This document shows, piece by piece, positions 50,168-60,550 of a DNA stretch of 64,000 nt. Both the position numbers and the translations under genes were made by a program. The DNA is from Pannonibacter anstelovis (lineage in GTDB: Bacteria; Pseudomonadota; Alphaproteobacteria; Rhizobiales; Stappiaceae): the NCBI RefSeq assembly GCF_036881715.1, contig NZ_JBAKBF010000014.1, forward strand, positions 62,001-126,000, in the 5' to 3' direction. Below the pieces are notes generated by a model. It did not search any database. It saw only the letters and a list, made by a program, of their open reading frames with translations, and had not been told where the DNA came from. How positions within the stretch are numbered: position 1 is the stretch's first letter; each line of letters starts with the position of its first letter.

Positions 50168-50388
50168 CCTTTCTCAAGCGTTCGCTCAGCCTCAAGGGGC
50201 ACCGCACGAGCCTCGCACTTGAGCCTGATTTCTGGGCTGAGCTTGACCGGATCGCAGAAGAACGCTCCCTCTCTCTCGCCGCCCTTATCGGCATGATCGA
50301 CGCCGAACGCGCACCAGATCAGCCTCTGTCCTCCGCCGCCCGAGTGTTTGTGCTGAGAGCGCTCAAAGCTGTGCCGGAGCAAGGGTGA
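50164..50388 (+). CDS. Ribbon-helix-helix domain protein
   Basis: This 74-residue protein (LKRSLSLKGHRTSLALEPDF, WAELDRIAEERSLSLAALIG) matches the ribbon-helix-helix-like family found across alphaproteobacteria, often next to DUF4169. The N-terminal strand could contact DNA. The start is GTG 50164, overlapping the previous stop. Target genes are unknown. Confidence 0.8.
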   Translation: MTFLKRSLSLKGHRTSLALEPDFWAELDRIAEERSLSLAALIGMIDAERAPDQPLSSAARVFVLRALKAVPEQG

Positions 50389-50504
50389 CGGAACGCCGCA
50401 AGCCTGGGTGCCGATTGAGAACCCTTCTTGCACCGCCACTCCTCCGTCATGGCATGGCGAAACCTCTGAATTCTCTGAAGATGCTGGGCTCTTACCCGAA
50501 AGGA

Positions 50505-53500
50505 TCAGTTGGCAGGTGCCGGATAGGTGACCACGAGGCCGCTGGGCATGGTGACCATCACCGGCTGTGCCGGTTTGGCTTGAGTGCGCGCGGCGGGCCT
50601 GCCTGCACCAGCATCAGAGCGCTGTCCCTGCACACGCGGCGCAGCGGGAATTTCCTTCGCCGGCTCCAGAGGCGGCAGCGGCGCCACGCTTCCGGTCGCC
50701 GCAGGTTCGCTGGATCCGGCACCATTGCGCCCGGCATTTCCAATGGCGGACTGGATCTTTTCCTCGAAGGTCAGAAGCTCGCCGATTGCATCCCCATTCG
50801 CAGGCTGCGGTCCCGCATGAGCGCGCTCACTCCGGGATGGTCCGGTGCTCTGCGCATTTCCGCGCTGCTCAGGTGAAGGAGCGGCTTCAGGGACCTTTTC
50901 CGGCTCACGGTCTGACGCGTTTCCAGCAGCAGCCTTTTCCGCAGCCGCCTTCTCTGCAGCGGCTTTTTCTGCAGCAGCCCTCTCGGCAGCAGCCTTTTCA
51001 GCCGCCTTATGCTGGTCTTCCGCCTCACGGAAGTACTTCATTTCCCGTGCCAGCCTGTCACGGTCGAGGATGTCGGCCTGCAGGCGCTCCACCCGCTCCA
51101 CTTCCTTCTCGAAGGCGCGCAGAGTGAGGAAGGCCATTAGCGGGCCAGTGTCGATCCGCCGTTCCGGGTTGCCCAGAGGGCCGGAGAAGATCACGCCTGC
51201 CTGCGGTTCAGCCCCGGCGACAGCGTCCTCTCCCGCGTCGGCCTTCAACGAAAGATCTGCCTGTACGGTCCAGTCATTCAGATTGATCTGGCCGGAACCA
51301 AGCAGCGCCGCCGCAGTTCCCTCAGCACTGAGATTGCGCAAGCTGATGCGGCCGGCCGCCATCGACAGCGAACCCTCGATGGAAGTGAAAGGCAGCGTGC
51401 CCGCGTCCAGCTGGCTGGCGAACAGGCTGCGGATCTTGTCTTCTTCCAGCTGCAGACCGGAGTCCGCAGCACGGATGATGAGGCCGAAGGCTTCCGGGTT
51501 CAGCGCCCGCAGCTCACCGTCCTTGAGGGCGACCGTACCGCCGCCACTGAGCCCGGCGGCCATGGCCGCGATGGACCTGCCGCTCGTTTCAAACTGAGCA
51601 TTCACATCCAGCGTGCCGGTGGCCACGGCCCGGCCAGAGCGCTGCCAGACAAGGCTTTCGGCCTGTGCGCCGGTCAGTTGCAGCGTTCCGGAGAAGCCCG
51701 CCTCGCCCGCATTACGGGTCAATGCCACCTGCCCGCTCAGGCTGCCGCCGCCATACCGGGCCTCTAGGCTTTCGAAACGCAGGCTGTCCGGGGCAATTCG
51801 CAGCTTCGCGGATACTGTTTCGATGGCCGTCAGATCATCGAGCCACAGTTTCGCAGCCTTGAGATCGAGCCCCAGATCCATATGACCGGCAAAGGGAGCA
51901 CCAAGCGCCTGCCCCGGCCAGACGCCATTGCCCTCAGCAAGCGCCCATTGATCCGCGCCGAGCATGACTTCCGACAACAGGCGGGCGTCGAGAGACGAAA
52001 GGTCCAGCGCGCCGGAGATCCGGTAGAGGCCGTTATCTTCGCCGGGCGTCAGATCGCCCGTCAGCCGTCCAGCCACTGTCACACCGGCCATGGTGCCCTT
52101 GATGTCACTCAAGGTGAGCTTGCCGCCCTCGCCCAGAAGATCAAAACGCAGGTCCGCCGTCAGATCCCCCGCCAAGGCAGGCAGAACCTCGCCCGTCATC
52201 AGCACAGCAGGAGAAAGGTCCTGTGATTTCAGCGTGACACCGGCTGTGTAGCGCAGCGGCAGGCCATCGCGTGGCAGCTCCAGGTCACCGGTGGCCTCCA
52301 GACGGCTCGTTCCCGCCTTCGCATCGAGGCCGAGGGCGAGATTTTCGCCCGGTTGCCCGTTCAGCTTAAGTGCCAGTTCCGCCGCGCCAAGCCCCTCTTC
52401 CGAAGCGGCATCAAAGCCGAGCTGGCGCAGCAGCAGCGCCCCTTCAGGCCCGGACATGCTCAAGCTCAAGTTGGCGTCACCCTCGCGCCAGGCATCAATC
52501 CGCCCGTCGAAGCGGCTGTCGAGGCCAAGCTTGTTGCCGTTGACTTCGCCGGACAGCACCAGCCGCATCTCGCTGCCATTCCCGGAAGGCTTGGCCTCAA
52601 TGCGCCCATCCAGCTTCGCCGGCACCAGGTAATCGCCGCCAATCTGCAGCCGGCGGGTCAATTCGCTGTCTGGCGCCGCATTCTCGATGAGGGCATAAAG
52701 CCCAGCCAGCGAGCTTGCCTCCAGCGTCGCGTTGAGCGAACCCGAAGGAGCAGTCGTCAGATCCCGGATGGTGCCGATGGCGTCGATGCGCGCACCGGCG
52801 AGATCATTGGCAGAAAGCTTCGAGATCTTCAGCTGTTCGCCGTCATATCCGGCTTCCACCGTCAGTGCCTTGCCCTTGATGCCGCGGATCGACACCTCGC
52901 GCGCGTGAAGCTTCACGTCAATCTCGGCGCCGGCGACAATCCCGCCCAGCGCGTCGGCGCCCAAGGCGGGCGCAAGCCCGGACAGAAGGTCCAGATCCAG
53001 CTTCTCCGCCTCGAGGCCCAGAGCAAACACAGACTTGCCATTGTGCTCGTGGGTGTAGGCAATGGAGCCGGACGCCTTCGCCCCATCGACATCGATGCGG
53101 GAGGCCGCAAAGCTGACGCCGCCTCTGCCCGCATCCAGCTTGCCTTCAAGCGCAACCGGCAGGCCGGTGAAAACAAGCCCGTTGTGCCCCTGCAGCCAGC
53201 CTGTCAGCAGGCCAGGCTGCGCAGAGTTGAGCACCAGCGTCCCGCTGTAGGCCGGCTCCTCTAGCAAGGACAGGTCGCCTTGGGTGGTCACCTGTGTGCG
53301 CCCAGGCAGGAGGCTTGCCAGCCGCAGCACTTTCCAGCCGCCCGTTGCCGTTTCGAGATCCAGCCTCGTCCCCTGAATGATCTCTCCTCCTGCCACGATG
53401 GCAGGAAGATCGAGAGAAACCTCGCCTTCAAGAGTGTCAGGCGCCAGCTCGGCAAGACCGGAAAGAAGGCTTTGTCCAGCCGTGCTGATGGACACGGGCT

Positions 53501-54470
53501 GCTGCGGCCCCTGACCCAGCATCCGGTCCAGATCCAGCTGCCGCGCACCTGCCTTGACGAGGAACCGGCGCGAACCTGCCAGATCCAGATTTCCCTCGCC
53601 GGTCAGCGTTACGTGCCGCTCCTCAGACCCATAGCGGAGTTCAAAAGACGGCACGGTGACCGCAGCTGGACCAGCCTTCAAGTCTCCCTGTACCCGCCAT
53701 TCCTGATCGGCGGGATCATCGGAAGGCACAGATGCAAGCGTGAACCGCCCCTCAAGCTCCGGCGCACCGGCCTTGTCGCTCAACAGTGCATCAACACTTA
53801 CCTGGGCAGGCGTCAGTGCCGGGGTCAGGTCTGCCTTGATGCGGATCCCGCCACCGGGCTGGCGCTCGCCGGTGGCAAGGCGCAAGGACATGGGCTCGCC
53901 ATCGCTGGAAAGACTGCCGTCCACCTTGAACGGGCCGTTGAGCGAACGTGCGCTCACCACAACGTTCACGTTCTCGATCTGGTGCGAGCCACCGTCGCGG
54001 GCATCGGAGAGCGTCACGCTGCCGTTGTTCACCTCGATCTGGTCGAAGGCGACGTTCTTCGGGTCCACACGGGCAAGGCCCGCCTCGCTGCGCTCCATCA
54101 GCCAGTCAAGACGCCCCTCCTCATCGAGCGCAAGATTGACCTGCGGCCGGTCAAGCCGCATTTCCACGACGCGGATCTCGCCTTTGAGCAGGGACGGCAG
54201 TTCAACCCGCATCTGGAAGCGGGAGACAGACAGCAGCGGGTTTTCCGCATCCCCCACCCGCACATCGGTGAAGGTGAGCGCCGGAGCAGGCAAAAGACTC
54301 ATGTCCGCCTTGCCCAGCACCGTCACCTTGTGGCCCAGCGCCTCACCAGCATAGCGCTCGAAGGTCGAACGGTACGCTGTCCAGTCAACAAAGAGAGGCC
54401 CCACCAGCGCCGCCAGAAGCGCCAGGATGATAGCCACACCCGCCGTGATATAGACCGAATTCAGCGTCAT
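50505..54470 (-). CDS. Large AsmA-family protein
   Basis: This 1321-residue AsmA-like protein has an N-terminal membrane anchor (VYITAGVAIILALLAALVGP) and a long periplasmic beta-rich repeat region (LDRPQVNLALDEEGRLDWLM near the start is typical). The AsmA C-terminal domain lies at residues ~950-1120 (GGGTVALKDGELRALNPEAF, RNLSAEGTAAALLGSGQINL). The last ~170 residues are low complexity with an Ala/Lys/Glu repeat and Pro-rich segments. AsmA proteins are thought to bridge the periplasm in phospholipid transport and outer-membrane assembly. ATG 54470. Monocistronic as far as can be seen. Confidence 0.92.
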   Translation of the reverse strand: MTLNSVYITAGVAIILALLAALVGPLFVDWTAYRSTFERYAGEALGHKVTVLGKADMSLLPAPALTFTDVRVGDAENPLLSVSRFQMRVELPSLLKGEIRVVEMRLDRPQVNLALDEEGRLDWLMERSEAGLARVDPKNVAFDQIEVNNGSVTLSDARDGGSHQIENVNVVVSARSLNGPFKVDGSLSSDGEPMSLRLATGERQPGGGIRIKADLTPALTPAQVSVDALLSDKAGAPELEGRFTLASVPSDDPADQEWRVQGDLKAGPAAVTVPSFELRYGSEERHVTLTGEGNLDLAGSRRFLVKAGARQLDLDRMLGQGPQQPVSISTAGQSLLSGLAELAPDTLEGEVSLDLPAIVAGGEIIQGTRLDLETATGGWKVLRLASLLPGRTQVTTQGDLSLLEEPAYSGTLVLNSAQPGLLTGWLQGHNGLVFTGLPVALEGKLDAGRGGVSFAASRIDVDGAKASGSIAYTHEHNGKSVFALGLEAEKLDLDLLSGLAPALGADALGGIVAGAEIDVKLHAREVSIRGIKGKALTVEAGYDGEQLKISKLSANDLAGARIDAIGTIRDLTTAPSGSLNATLEASSLAGLYALIENAAPDSELTRRLQIGGDYLVPAKLDGRIEAKPSGNGSEMRLVLSGEVNGNKLGLDSRFDGRIDAWREGDANLSLSMSGPEGALLLRQLGFDAASEEGLGAAELALKLNGQPGENLALGLDAKAGTSRLEATGDLELPRDGLPLRYTAGVTLKSQDLSPAVLMTGEVLPALAGDLTADLRFDLLGEGGKLTLSDIKGTMAGVTVAGRLTGDLTPGEDNGLYRISGALDLSSLDARLLSEVMLGADQWALAEGNGVWPGQALGAPFAGHMDLGLDLKAAKLWLDDLTAIETVSAKLRIAPDSLRFESLEARYGGGSLSGQVALTRNAGEAGFSGTLQLTGAQAESLVWQRSGRAVATGTLDVNAQFETSGRSIAAMAAGLSGGGTVALKDGELRALNPEAFGLIIRAADSGLQLEEDKIRSLFASQLDAGTLPFTSIEGSLSMAAGRISLRNLSAEGTAAALLGSGQINLNDWTVQADLSLKADAGEDAVAGAEPQAGVIFSGPLGNPERRIDTGPLMAFLTLRAFEKEVERVERLQADILDRDRLAREMKYFREAEDQHKAAEKAAAERAAAEKAAAEKAAAEKAAAGNASDREPEKVPEAAPSPEQRGNAQSTGPSRSERAHAGPQPANGDAIGELLTFEEKIQSAIGNAGRNGAGSSEPAATGSVAPLPPLEPAKEIPAAPRVQGQRSDAGAGRPAARTQAKPAQPVMVTMPSGLVVTYPAPAN
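50926..51009 (-). repeat. In-frame repeat encoding AAAEK units in the AsmA protein
   Basis: About five imperfect 15-bp units encode (A)AAEKAAAERAAAEKAAAEK. They predict a single charged alpha-helix and could vary in number by slippage. Confidence 0.8.
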
Positions 54471-54527
54471 TCTCCTCTTGCCTCGGCGCTTGTTGCCTGG
54501 GCTCCTGTTGCTCGAAGCAGCCTGCCG

Positions 54528-55940
54528 TTACACGAGCACGATCTTACCCGGATTCATGATGTTATCCGGATCGAGGGCAATTTTAAGGGTACGCATCACA
54601 TCCAGTGCGTCTCCATGCTCTTTTTTCAGATATTTCATCTTGCCCTGCCCCACACCATGCTCGCCGGTGCAGGTGCCGCCCATTTCGATGGCCCGCCAGT
54701 TCATTTGCTCGATGAAGGCCTCGCTTTCAGCCAGCTCCTTCGGGTCGTTGACGTCCACCAGAACCAGCGTATGGAAATTGCCGTCACCCACATGGCCGAC
54801 GATCGGCGCCAGCAGCCCGCGCCGCTCGATATCCGCCACCGTCTCGGCCACGCATTCGGCAAGGCGGGAGATGGGCACACAGACATCCGTTGACACCGCC
54901 TTGGAGCCGGGGCGCAGGCCCTGTGCTGCAAAATAGGCATTGTGGCGCGCAGTCCAGAGCTTTGTGCGCTCCTCGGCTTGTGCCGACCAGCGGAAAGTGC
55001 CGCCGCCGCAATCGGCCGCAATCGACTCGAAGAGTTCTGCCTGTTCCTTCACACCCGCAGCCGTGCCATGGAATTCAAGGAACAGCGTCGGCGTTTCTTC
55101 AAGGTCCAGCTTCGAATACGCGTTGCAGGCCCGCACCTGCATCTTGTCCAGAAGCTCGATCCGCGCCACGGGAATGCCGGACTGAATGGTCATGATCACC
55201 GCGTTGCAGGCCGATTCCACATCCGGGAAGGGGCAGACACCGCCTGAAATGGCTTCCGGCTGGCCGAAGAGCCGCAGGGTGATTTCGGTGATGACGCCCA
55301 GCGTGCCCTCCGAGCCAACGAAAAGCCGGGTCAGATCATAGCCTGCGGAAGATTTGCGCGCCCGGCCGCCCGTGCGGATGATGCGGCCATCGGCCGTCAC
55401 CACAGTTAGGCCCAGCACCACATCCTTCATGGTGCCGTAGCGCACCGCATTGGTGCCCGATGCACGGGTTGCCGTCATACCCCCAATGCTTGCATCCGCG
55501 CCCGGATCAATCGGGAAGAACAGGCCCGTGTCACGGATATAGGCATTCAACTGCGTTCGCGTCACGCCCGCCTGCACCACGCAGTCGAGGTCTTCCGCAT
55601 TCACTTCCAGAATGCTGTTCATGCGGCTGACGTCGATGGAGACGCCTCCGCCCGGCGCGTTGACGTGGCCTTCCAGTGACGAGCCGGTGCCAAAGGGGAT
55701 GACCGGCACCTTGTGCTGGGCACAAACCCGGACAATTTCCGCCACTTCTTCCGTCGTCTGAGCAAACACCACAACATCAGGGGCCTGATTCGGCAGCCAG
55801 GTGGTGGTGTGGCCGTGCTGCTCACAAACGGCTGCGGAAGTGAGGCACCGCTCACCGAAACGGGAAGAAAGCGCCGCTTTCACCGCGGCAATGCCGTCCT
55901 CGTTGCGTTTCACCTGAACCTGCATGGCCGCCAGAGACAT
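54528..55940 (-). CDS. FAD-linked 2-hydroxyacid dehydrogenase (D-lactate dehydrogenase / glycolate oxidase type)
   Basis: This 470-residue flavoprotein's N-terminal FAD domain (~50-230) has VPVIPFGTGSSLEGHVNAPG, GADASIGGMTATRASGTNAV and RKSSAGYDLTRLFVGSEGTL. The C-terminal cap (~230-465) has the conserved IVGHVGDGNFHTLVLVD (metal-binding His) and GGTCTGEHGVGQGKMKYL. These fit cytochrome-linked D-lactate dehydrogenases (DLD) best. ATG 55940 has GAGGAG 8 bases upstream; the frame is open further upstream, but that DNA is antisense to the ClC gene. Likely transfers electrons to the respiratory chain. Confidence 0.92.
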   Translation of the reverse strand: MSLAAMQVQVKRNEDGIAAVKAALSSRFGERCLTSAAVCEQHGHTTTWLPNQAPDVVVFAQTTEEVAEIVRVCAQHKVPVIPFGTGSSLEGHVNAPGGGVSIDVSRMNSILEVNAEDLDCVVQAGVTRTQLNAYIRDTGLFFPIDPGADASIGGMTATRASGTNAVRYGTMKDVVLGLTVVTADGRIIRTGGRARKSSAGYDLTRLFVGSEGTLGVITEITLRLFGQPEAISGGVCPFPDVESACNAVIMTIQSGIPVARIELLDKMQVRACNAYSKLDLEETPTLFLEFHGTAAGVKEQAELFESIAADCGGGTFRWSAQAEERTKLWTARHNAYFAAQGLRPGSKAVSTDVCVPISRLAECVAETVADIERRGLLAPIVGHVGDGNFHTLVLVDVNDPKELAESEAFIEQMNWRAIEMGGTCTGEHGVGQGKMKYLKKEHGDALDVMRTLKIALDPDNIMNPGKIVLV

Positions 55941-56189
55941 GGCGCATCTCCTCATCCTTTGATGAAGGCCTTGGTTTCCGGCCCTCTTATGCTGGCGCAC
56001 ACTATCAAAGATGCCCCGCCACCCAAAGCTGTCTTGTGGGCAAGTCCCGGTTCTGTTGTCTTTTCCGGCCAGTGCCCGGAGAGGCTGCTGCAAACAAGAG
56101 GTCCTGTTCAGAATAGAACTCCTGTAAGAAGAGAACGCGTGGCCAGTGGCCGCAGCGCCTGCCTTCCAGGATGTAGAGAGCATCACACC

Positions 56190-57854
56190 ATGGCCCAAGG
56201 CCCCACTCCGCTGTTTTCCCTCAAGATCCCAATCAAGACCGGAGTTGCGGCCATCGCCGCCGAATTGCGGCTGAACATCCGGCATTTCCGCCACAGCAAG
56301 GCGCCGCTCATCTGGATGCTGGCCCTGTTCATCGGCGCAGTCGTCTCCTGGGCAGCCATTCTCTTCCGCGAGACCATTGGCCTCGTTCAGATACTCTGGC
56401 TGGGAACTTCCAGCGAGGCGGTGGTGACCGCCGCTGCCCAGGTGCCCTGGTATGTGGTGCTGCTCGCCCCTGCGGCAGGCGGGCTGGTGGTAGGGGTTCT
56501 GCTGCAATTCGTCCAGCCGATGCAGAGGGCCTGCAGTGTAGCCGATGTAATCGAGGCGCGCGCCAGTGCCGGCCGCAGCCTGCGCTTCTGGCCGGGCATG
56601 TCTTCCGCGTTGATTGCCGCGCTCTCGCTCGGCTCAGGCGCCAGCGCCGGGCGCGAGGGGCCGATGGTGCATCTGGGCGCCACCATCGCCACCAGCCTGG
56701 GCCGCCTGTTCAGTTTACCGGACTCATCGCGCAGGATGCTACTGGCCTGCGGTGTCGCCAGCGCTGTCTCCGCCTCGTTCAATGCCCCCATTGCCGGCGT
56801 GCTTTTCGCCCATGAGGTCATTCTCGGGCACTATGCCCTCTCGGCCCTTCCGCCTGTCGCCGTCGCCGCCGTCACCGGCACCGTGTTCTCCCGGCTGTGG
56901 TTCGGTGACGTGGCCGCCTTCGTCATCCCTGCCTATCAGATCACCTCCTACTGGGAGTTTCCCGCCTTCGCGCTTCTGGGGCTAGCCTGCGCAATCGTCT
57001 CCATCCTGTTCCAGTTTGCTCTGACCGGTACGGACTGGGTGGCGCGGAACATTCCCCTGCCGCTATGGCTGCGCCCGGTCACGGGCGGACTTGCCATCGG
57101 GGCCATCGCGCTGATGTTTCCCCATGTGCTGGGCGTTGGCTACGAGGCAACCGATGAAGCGCTGAAGAGCCAGCTTCCTCTGACGCTTCTGCTTGCCCTG
57201 CTCGTTGCCAAGACGGCGGCAACCGCCATCACCCTTGCCTCCCGCTTTGGTGGCGGCGTGTTCTCACCTGCGCTCTATCTGGGCGCCATGACGGGCGGAG
57301 CCTTCGGCATCATGGCCGCCGCCGCCGTACCGGACATGGCCTCCAGCGGCGGGCTCTATGCCATTCTCGGCATGGGTGCAGTTGCGGCGTCGGTTCTGGG
57401 CGCGCCCGTCTCTACCACCATGATCGTCTTCGAGCTGACTGGCGGCTACGGCCTTTCTATGGCGCTGCTGCTCTGCGTCTCCATTGCCACCGGTATCACC
57501 CAGGCCGTGCACGGGCGCTCTTTCTTCCAGTGGCAACTTGAGATGCGCGGTGTGCCACTGAAAGACGGGCTGCACAGGATGCTGGCGCGGGAGGTACGGG
57601 TGGATGACTTCATGATACCTCTGGCTCCCGGAGACACCGGAGATCATGATCCGCTGACGCCGGAAACGCCCGTACTTTTCACGGACGAGCCGCTCGACAA
57701 GGCCTTGAGACGATTCGATGAAACAGGCCAGACCAGGCTTCCCGTGGTGCGCCGCTCAGCCCCGCTTGTGCCAGTCGCCACAGCCCTGCATGTGGATGCG
57801 CTGGGGCATTACAATGCCGTGCTGATTAAAGCGGCGGAAGAAGAACACCGGTAA
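56190..57854 (+). CDS. ClC-family chloride channel/transporter
   Basis: This 554-residue membrane protein has about ten or more helices in residues ~35-430. Conserved anion-path motifs are SLGSGASAGREGPMVHLGAT (GREGP with the gating Glu), SRFGGGVFSPALYLGAMTGG (GGxFxP) and VLGAPVSTTMIVFELTGGYG. A Glu in VLFAHEVILG lies where the proton-pathway Glu is found in transporter-type ClC proteins. A partial CBS-like segment (~480-550) follows. ATG 56190 has GAGAG upstream; earlier in-frame codons run antisense to the dehydrogenase gene. Divergent from that gene. Confidence 0.93.
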   Translation: MAQGPTPLFSLKIPIKTGVAAIAAELRLNIRHFRHSKAPLIWMLALFIGAVVSWAAILFRETIGLVQILWLGTSSEAVVTAAAQVPWYVVLLAPAAGGLVVGVLLQFVQPMQRACSVADVIEARASAGRSLRFWPGMSSALIAALSLGSGASAGREGPMVHLGATIATSLGRLFSLPDSSRRMLLACGVASAVSASFNAPIAGVLFAHEVILGHYALSALPPVAVAAVTGTVFSRLWFGDVAAFVIPAYQITSYWEFPAFALLGLACAIVSILFQFALTGTDWVARNIPLPLWLRPVTGGLAIGAIALMFPHVLGVGYEATDEALKSQLPLTLLLALLVAKTAATAITLASRFGGGVFSPALYLGAMTGGAFGIMAAAAVPDMASSGGLYAILGMGAVAASVLGAPVSTTMIVFELTGGYGLSMALLLCVSIATGITQAVHGRSFFQWQLEMRGVPLKDGLHRMLAREVRVDDFMIPLAPGDTGDHDPLTPETPVLFTDEPLDKALRRFDETGQTRLPVVRRSAPLVPVATALHVDALGHYNAVLIKAAEEEHR

Positions 57855-58081
57855 AGGCCATATTTTTCAGGGCGTTAAACAGAGCGCCGGAATCAAGTCG
57901 CCAGGCAGGGACAGCACCGTCTCAACGGCTTGATTCAATGTGTGAGGAGCTGGAGCGGACGTGCTCCGGGCAGCCAGTACCCCCTGTGGCCAGACTGCCA
58001 GGACAGGGAATACTGGTTTCCCGCCTTTGCGGGTATGACGCTGAGCAAGCCGTGAGTTGCTCACCGCCCCCCGCAGCCGGA

Positions 58082-59896
58082 TCAGACAGGCTCCGTCGCC
58101 TGCTCTAGCCAGATGCGCGTCTTGCCATCGAGATGCGGACCGACTTCGTGGCGGACGCGGGCGTGATAGGCGTTGAGCCAGTTGCGCTCGGGCACAGTCA
58201 GCAGGTCTACATCCACCAGCCGGCGGTCGATGGGCGCCAGTGTCAACGGCTCGAAGCCCAGCATGGGCCGCTCGCCACCGGGAATGTCCCGCGCTTCCGT
58301 CACCAGCTCCAGATTCTCGATGCGGATGCCGTATTCCCCGGCCGGATAATAGCCCGGCTCGTTGGACAGGATCATGCCCGGCTTCAGTGGCTGGTTGCCC
58401 GTCTTGGCAATGCGCTGCGGCCCTTCGTGGACGGAGAGATATGCCCCGACGCCGTGGCCGGTGCCGTGGTCATAATCAAGGCCCGCCTGCCACAGGGCGA
58501 TGCGCGCCAGCGTATCAAGCTGCGCGCCCGTCGTGCCTTCCGGGAAGCGGGCCGTGGCAATGGCAATATGGCCCTTCAGCACCAGCGTGAAGTGGCGCTT
58601 CATCTCCGCCGTCATCTCACCCACCGCGATGGTGCGGGTGATATCCGTCGTACCGTCCTCATACTGTCCGCCGGAATCGATCAGGAACGGGCGGTTCAGC
58701 GGGATTGGCAGATTGCTCTCCCGGTTCACCCGGTAATGGCAGATCGCCCCGTTAGGCCCCGCACCCGAAATGGTGTCGAAGGAGATGTCCTTCAGGACGC
58801 CCGTCGCAGCACGGAAGGCTTCCAGTTTTTCCGCAGCCCCGATTTCGTCCAGCGTGCCCTTGGGCGCTTCTTCGTCCAGCCAGCACAGGAACCGGCAATA
58901 GGCCGCCGCATCGCGCAGATGCGCCGCTTTGGCCCCTGCGATCTCCGCGGCATTCTTGATGGCCTTGGGCAGCAGAACGGGATCGGCAGCCTCAACCAGC
59001 TTGCCGCCCGCCTCCGTGATCCTTGTGGCAATGGCCTCGCCAGCAAGATCAGGGTCGACCATCACCGTCAGCCCCTCCTTGCCAAGGCTTTCCAGCGCGG
59101 GCAGGAACTGATGCGGTTCTGCGATATCGGCATAGGCCGAAAGCTCGTTGCGGACCTCGTTGGAGAGCTTGCGCCCGTCGATGAACAACACGGATGGCTG
59201 CGCGGCCTGCAGCACGGCAAAGGACAGCGGCAGCGGCGTGTGGGACACATCAGACCCGCGAATGTTGAAGAGCCAGGCAATGGAATCGGGCTGGGTGATC
59301 ACCACCGCGTCGGCACCGCGCTCCACGACAGAGCCCATCACGCGGCCAATCTTGTCCGCAACGGCCTCGCCAGCAAGCTTGAGCGGATAGAGCGAAACCG
59401 CGCCCAGCGGCGCCTCTGGACGGTCTTCCCAAACCGCATCAACTGGATTTGTCTCGACAGCCACCAGTTCAGCACCTGCCTTGGCGCAGACTTCGCGCAG
59501 GCGGCGGGTTGCGTTGAGCGTATGCAGCATCGGGTCAAAGCCCAGCTTCATGCCCTTGGAAAGATTCGCCTCGATCCACTTCAGCGGAGGCTCGTTGATG
59601 AGATGCAGCGGGGTGAAGACCTCGCAGTCCACCTGCTCGCGCACCTGCAGCGTATAGCGGCCATCCACAAAGATAGCCGCCTTGCTGCCCAGAACGGCGG
59701 CCACGCCTGCCGAGCCGCCAAAGCCGGTCAGCCACTGCAGGCGGCAGTCGCAGGGCGGAACATACTCGCCCTGATGCGCGTCGGCGCGGGGGATGAGGAA
59801 ACCGTCGAGGCCACGGCGGGCAAGCTCTGCCTGAAGGGCCTGAAGCCGCGGACGGCCAACGGAAGGATCGGTGGGGGTGTCAAAAGTCTGGAACAT
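58082..59896 (-). CDS. Xaa-Pro aminopeptidase (M24B, aminopeptidase P type)
   Basis: This 604-residue metallopeptidase removes N-terminal residues that precede proline. It has the three-domain layout of the long aminopeptidase P form: two N-terminal creatinase-like domains (1-300) and a pita-bread catalytic domain. All five metal ligands are visible: Asp in LIDSGGQYEDGTTDITRT (two), His in DHGTGHGVGAYLSVHEG, Glu in ILSNEPGYY and Glu in GIRIENLELV. ATG 59896 matches the family start (MFQTFDTPTDPSVGRPRLQA). The ribosome-binding site is weak. Confidence 0.94.
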   Translation of the reverse strand: MFQTFDTPTDPSVGRPRLQALQAELARRGLDGFLIPRADAHQGEYVPPCDCRLQWLTGFGGSAGVAAVLGSKAAIFVDGRYTLQVREQVDCEVFTPLHLINEPPLKWIEANLSKGMKLGFDPMLHTLNATRRLREVCAKAGAELVAVETNPVDAVWEDRPEAPLGAVSLYPLKLAGEAVADKIGRVMGSVVERGADAVVITQPDSIAWLFNIRGSDVSHTPLPLSFAVLQAAQPSVLFIDGRKLSNEVRNELSAYADIAEPHQFLPALESLGKEGLTVMVDPDLAGEAIATRITEAGGKLVEAADPVLLPKAIKNAAEIAGAKAAHLRDAAAYCRFLCWLDEEAPKGTLDEIGAAEKLEAFRAATGVLKDISFDTISGAGPNGAICHYRVNRESNLPIPLNRPFLIDSGGQYEDGTTDITRTIAVGEMTAEMKRHFTLVLKGHIAIATARFPEGTTGAQLDTLARIALWQAGLDYDHGTGHGVGAYLSVHEGPQRIAKTGNQPLKPGMILSNEPGYYPAGEYGIRIENLELVTEARDIPGGERPMLGFEPLTLAPIDRRLVDVDLLTVPERNWLNAYHARVRHEVGPHLDGKTRIWLEQATEPV

Positions 59897-60130
59897 GGAG
59901 CGGAGCCTAAACCCGCCGCAGCGGCCAGACAATCTCAAAGGCACCACCCGTCCACATGCAGCAAGGTTAAAAAGCCGTTTCCCTTCGCACTGCGGTATAG
60001 TCTTTTCGCACATGCAATAAACGCAAGGCAGTCATGCGGTTCCATGTCTTTTCGCAATGGCCGGATGAGGCCATATTCAACCCGTGACGAGGGAGGAACC
60101 TAGCCACACTGAATTGATGGAGAAATCCAA

Positions 60131-60352
60131 ATGGCACTTTCGACTGTTACCTCCACGATGATCGCCGCTGATCGCCGTTCGTCCCGCAGCATCATCCGCC
60201 GCGCTTTCGACCACATGGTCGCCGCGCGTGAAAAGCAGGCCCTGCGTTATGTCAACGGCTACCTGCTGTCGCTGGACGATGCCACGCTGGCAGCTTACGG
60301 CTACGATCGCGAAGAACTGCGCCGCCAGGGTTCGCTCACCAGCGCGATCTGA
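60131..60352 (+). CDS. DUF1127 small protein
   Basis: This 73-residue protein has a C-terminal DUF1127 (YjiS-like) helix pair (REKQALRYVNGYLLSLDDAT, then LAAYGYDREELRRQGSLTSA). In alphaproteobacteria such proteins, when studied, affect small-RNA turnover, phosphate or stress responses; which applies here is unknown. ATG 60131 lies after GAGAAATCC. A T-tailed terminator follows at 60410, so it is monocistronic. Confidence 0.9.
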   Translation: MALSTVTSTMIAADRRSSRSIIRRAFDHMVAAREKQALRYVNGYLLSLDDATLAAYGYDREELRRQGSLTSAI

Positions 60353-60409
60353 GACGGAACCATATCGCAGCCGCGGCGGAGCAATCCGCCGCCCGGACTG
60401 CGGGATGAC

Positions 60410-60432
60410 AAGGCTCCTCCGGGGGCCTTTTT
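60410..60432 (+). terminator. Intrinsic terminator of the DUF1127 gene
   Basis: AAGGCTCC / GGGGCCTT (one G-T pair), short loop, followed by TTTTT (last pairs included). Confidence 0.85.
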
Positions 60433-60550
60433 CCGTTTTGGGGCAATGGCTTGTGGCACATGGCGGAATCAGAGGGGCAGCGAGTTGAATCAGAATGCTG
60501 GCGAATGACGGAGAAGGCAGGGAGTTGCCCTTCCTGACATCCTCCACTGT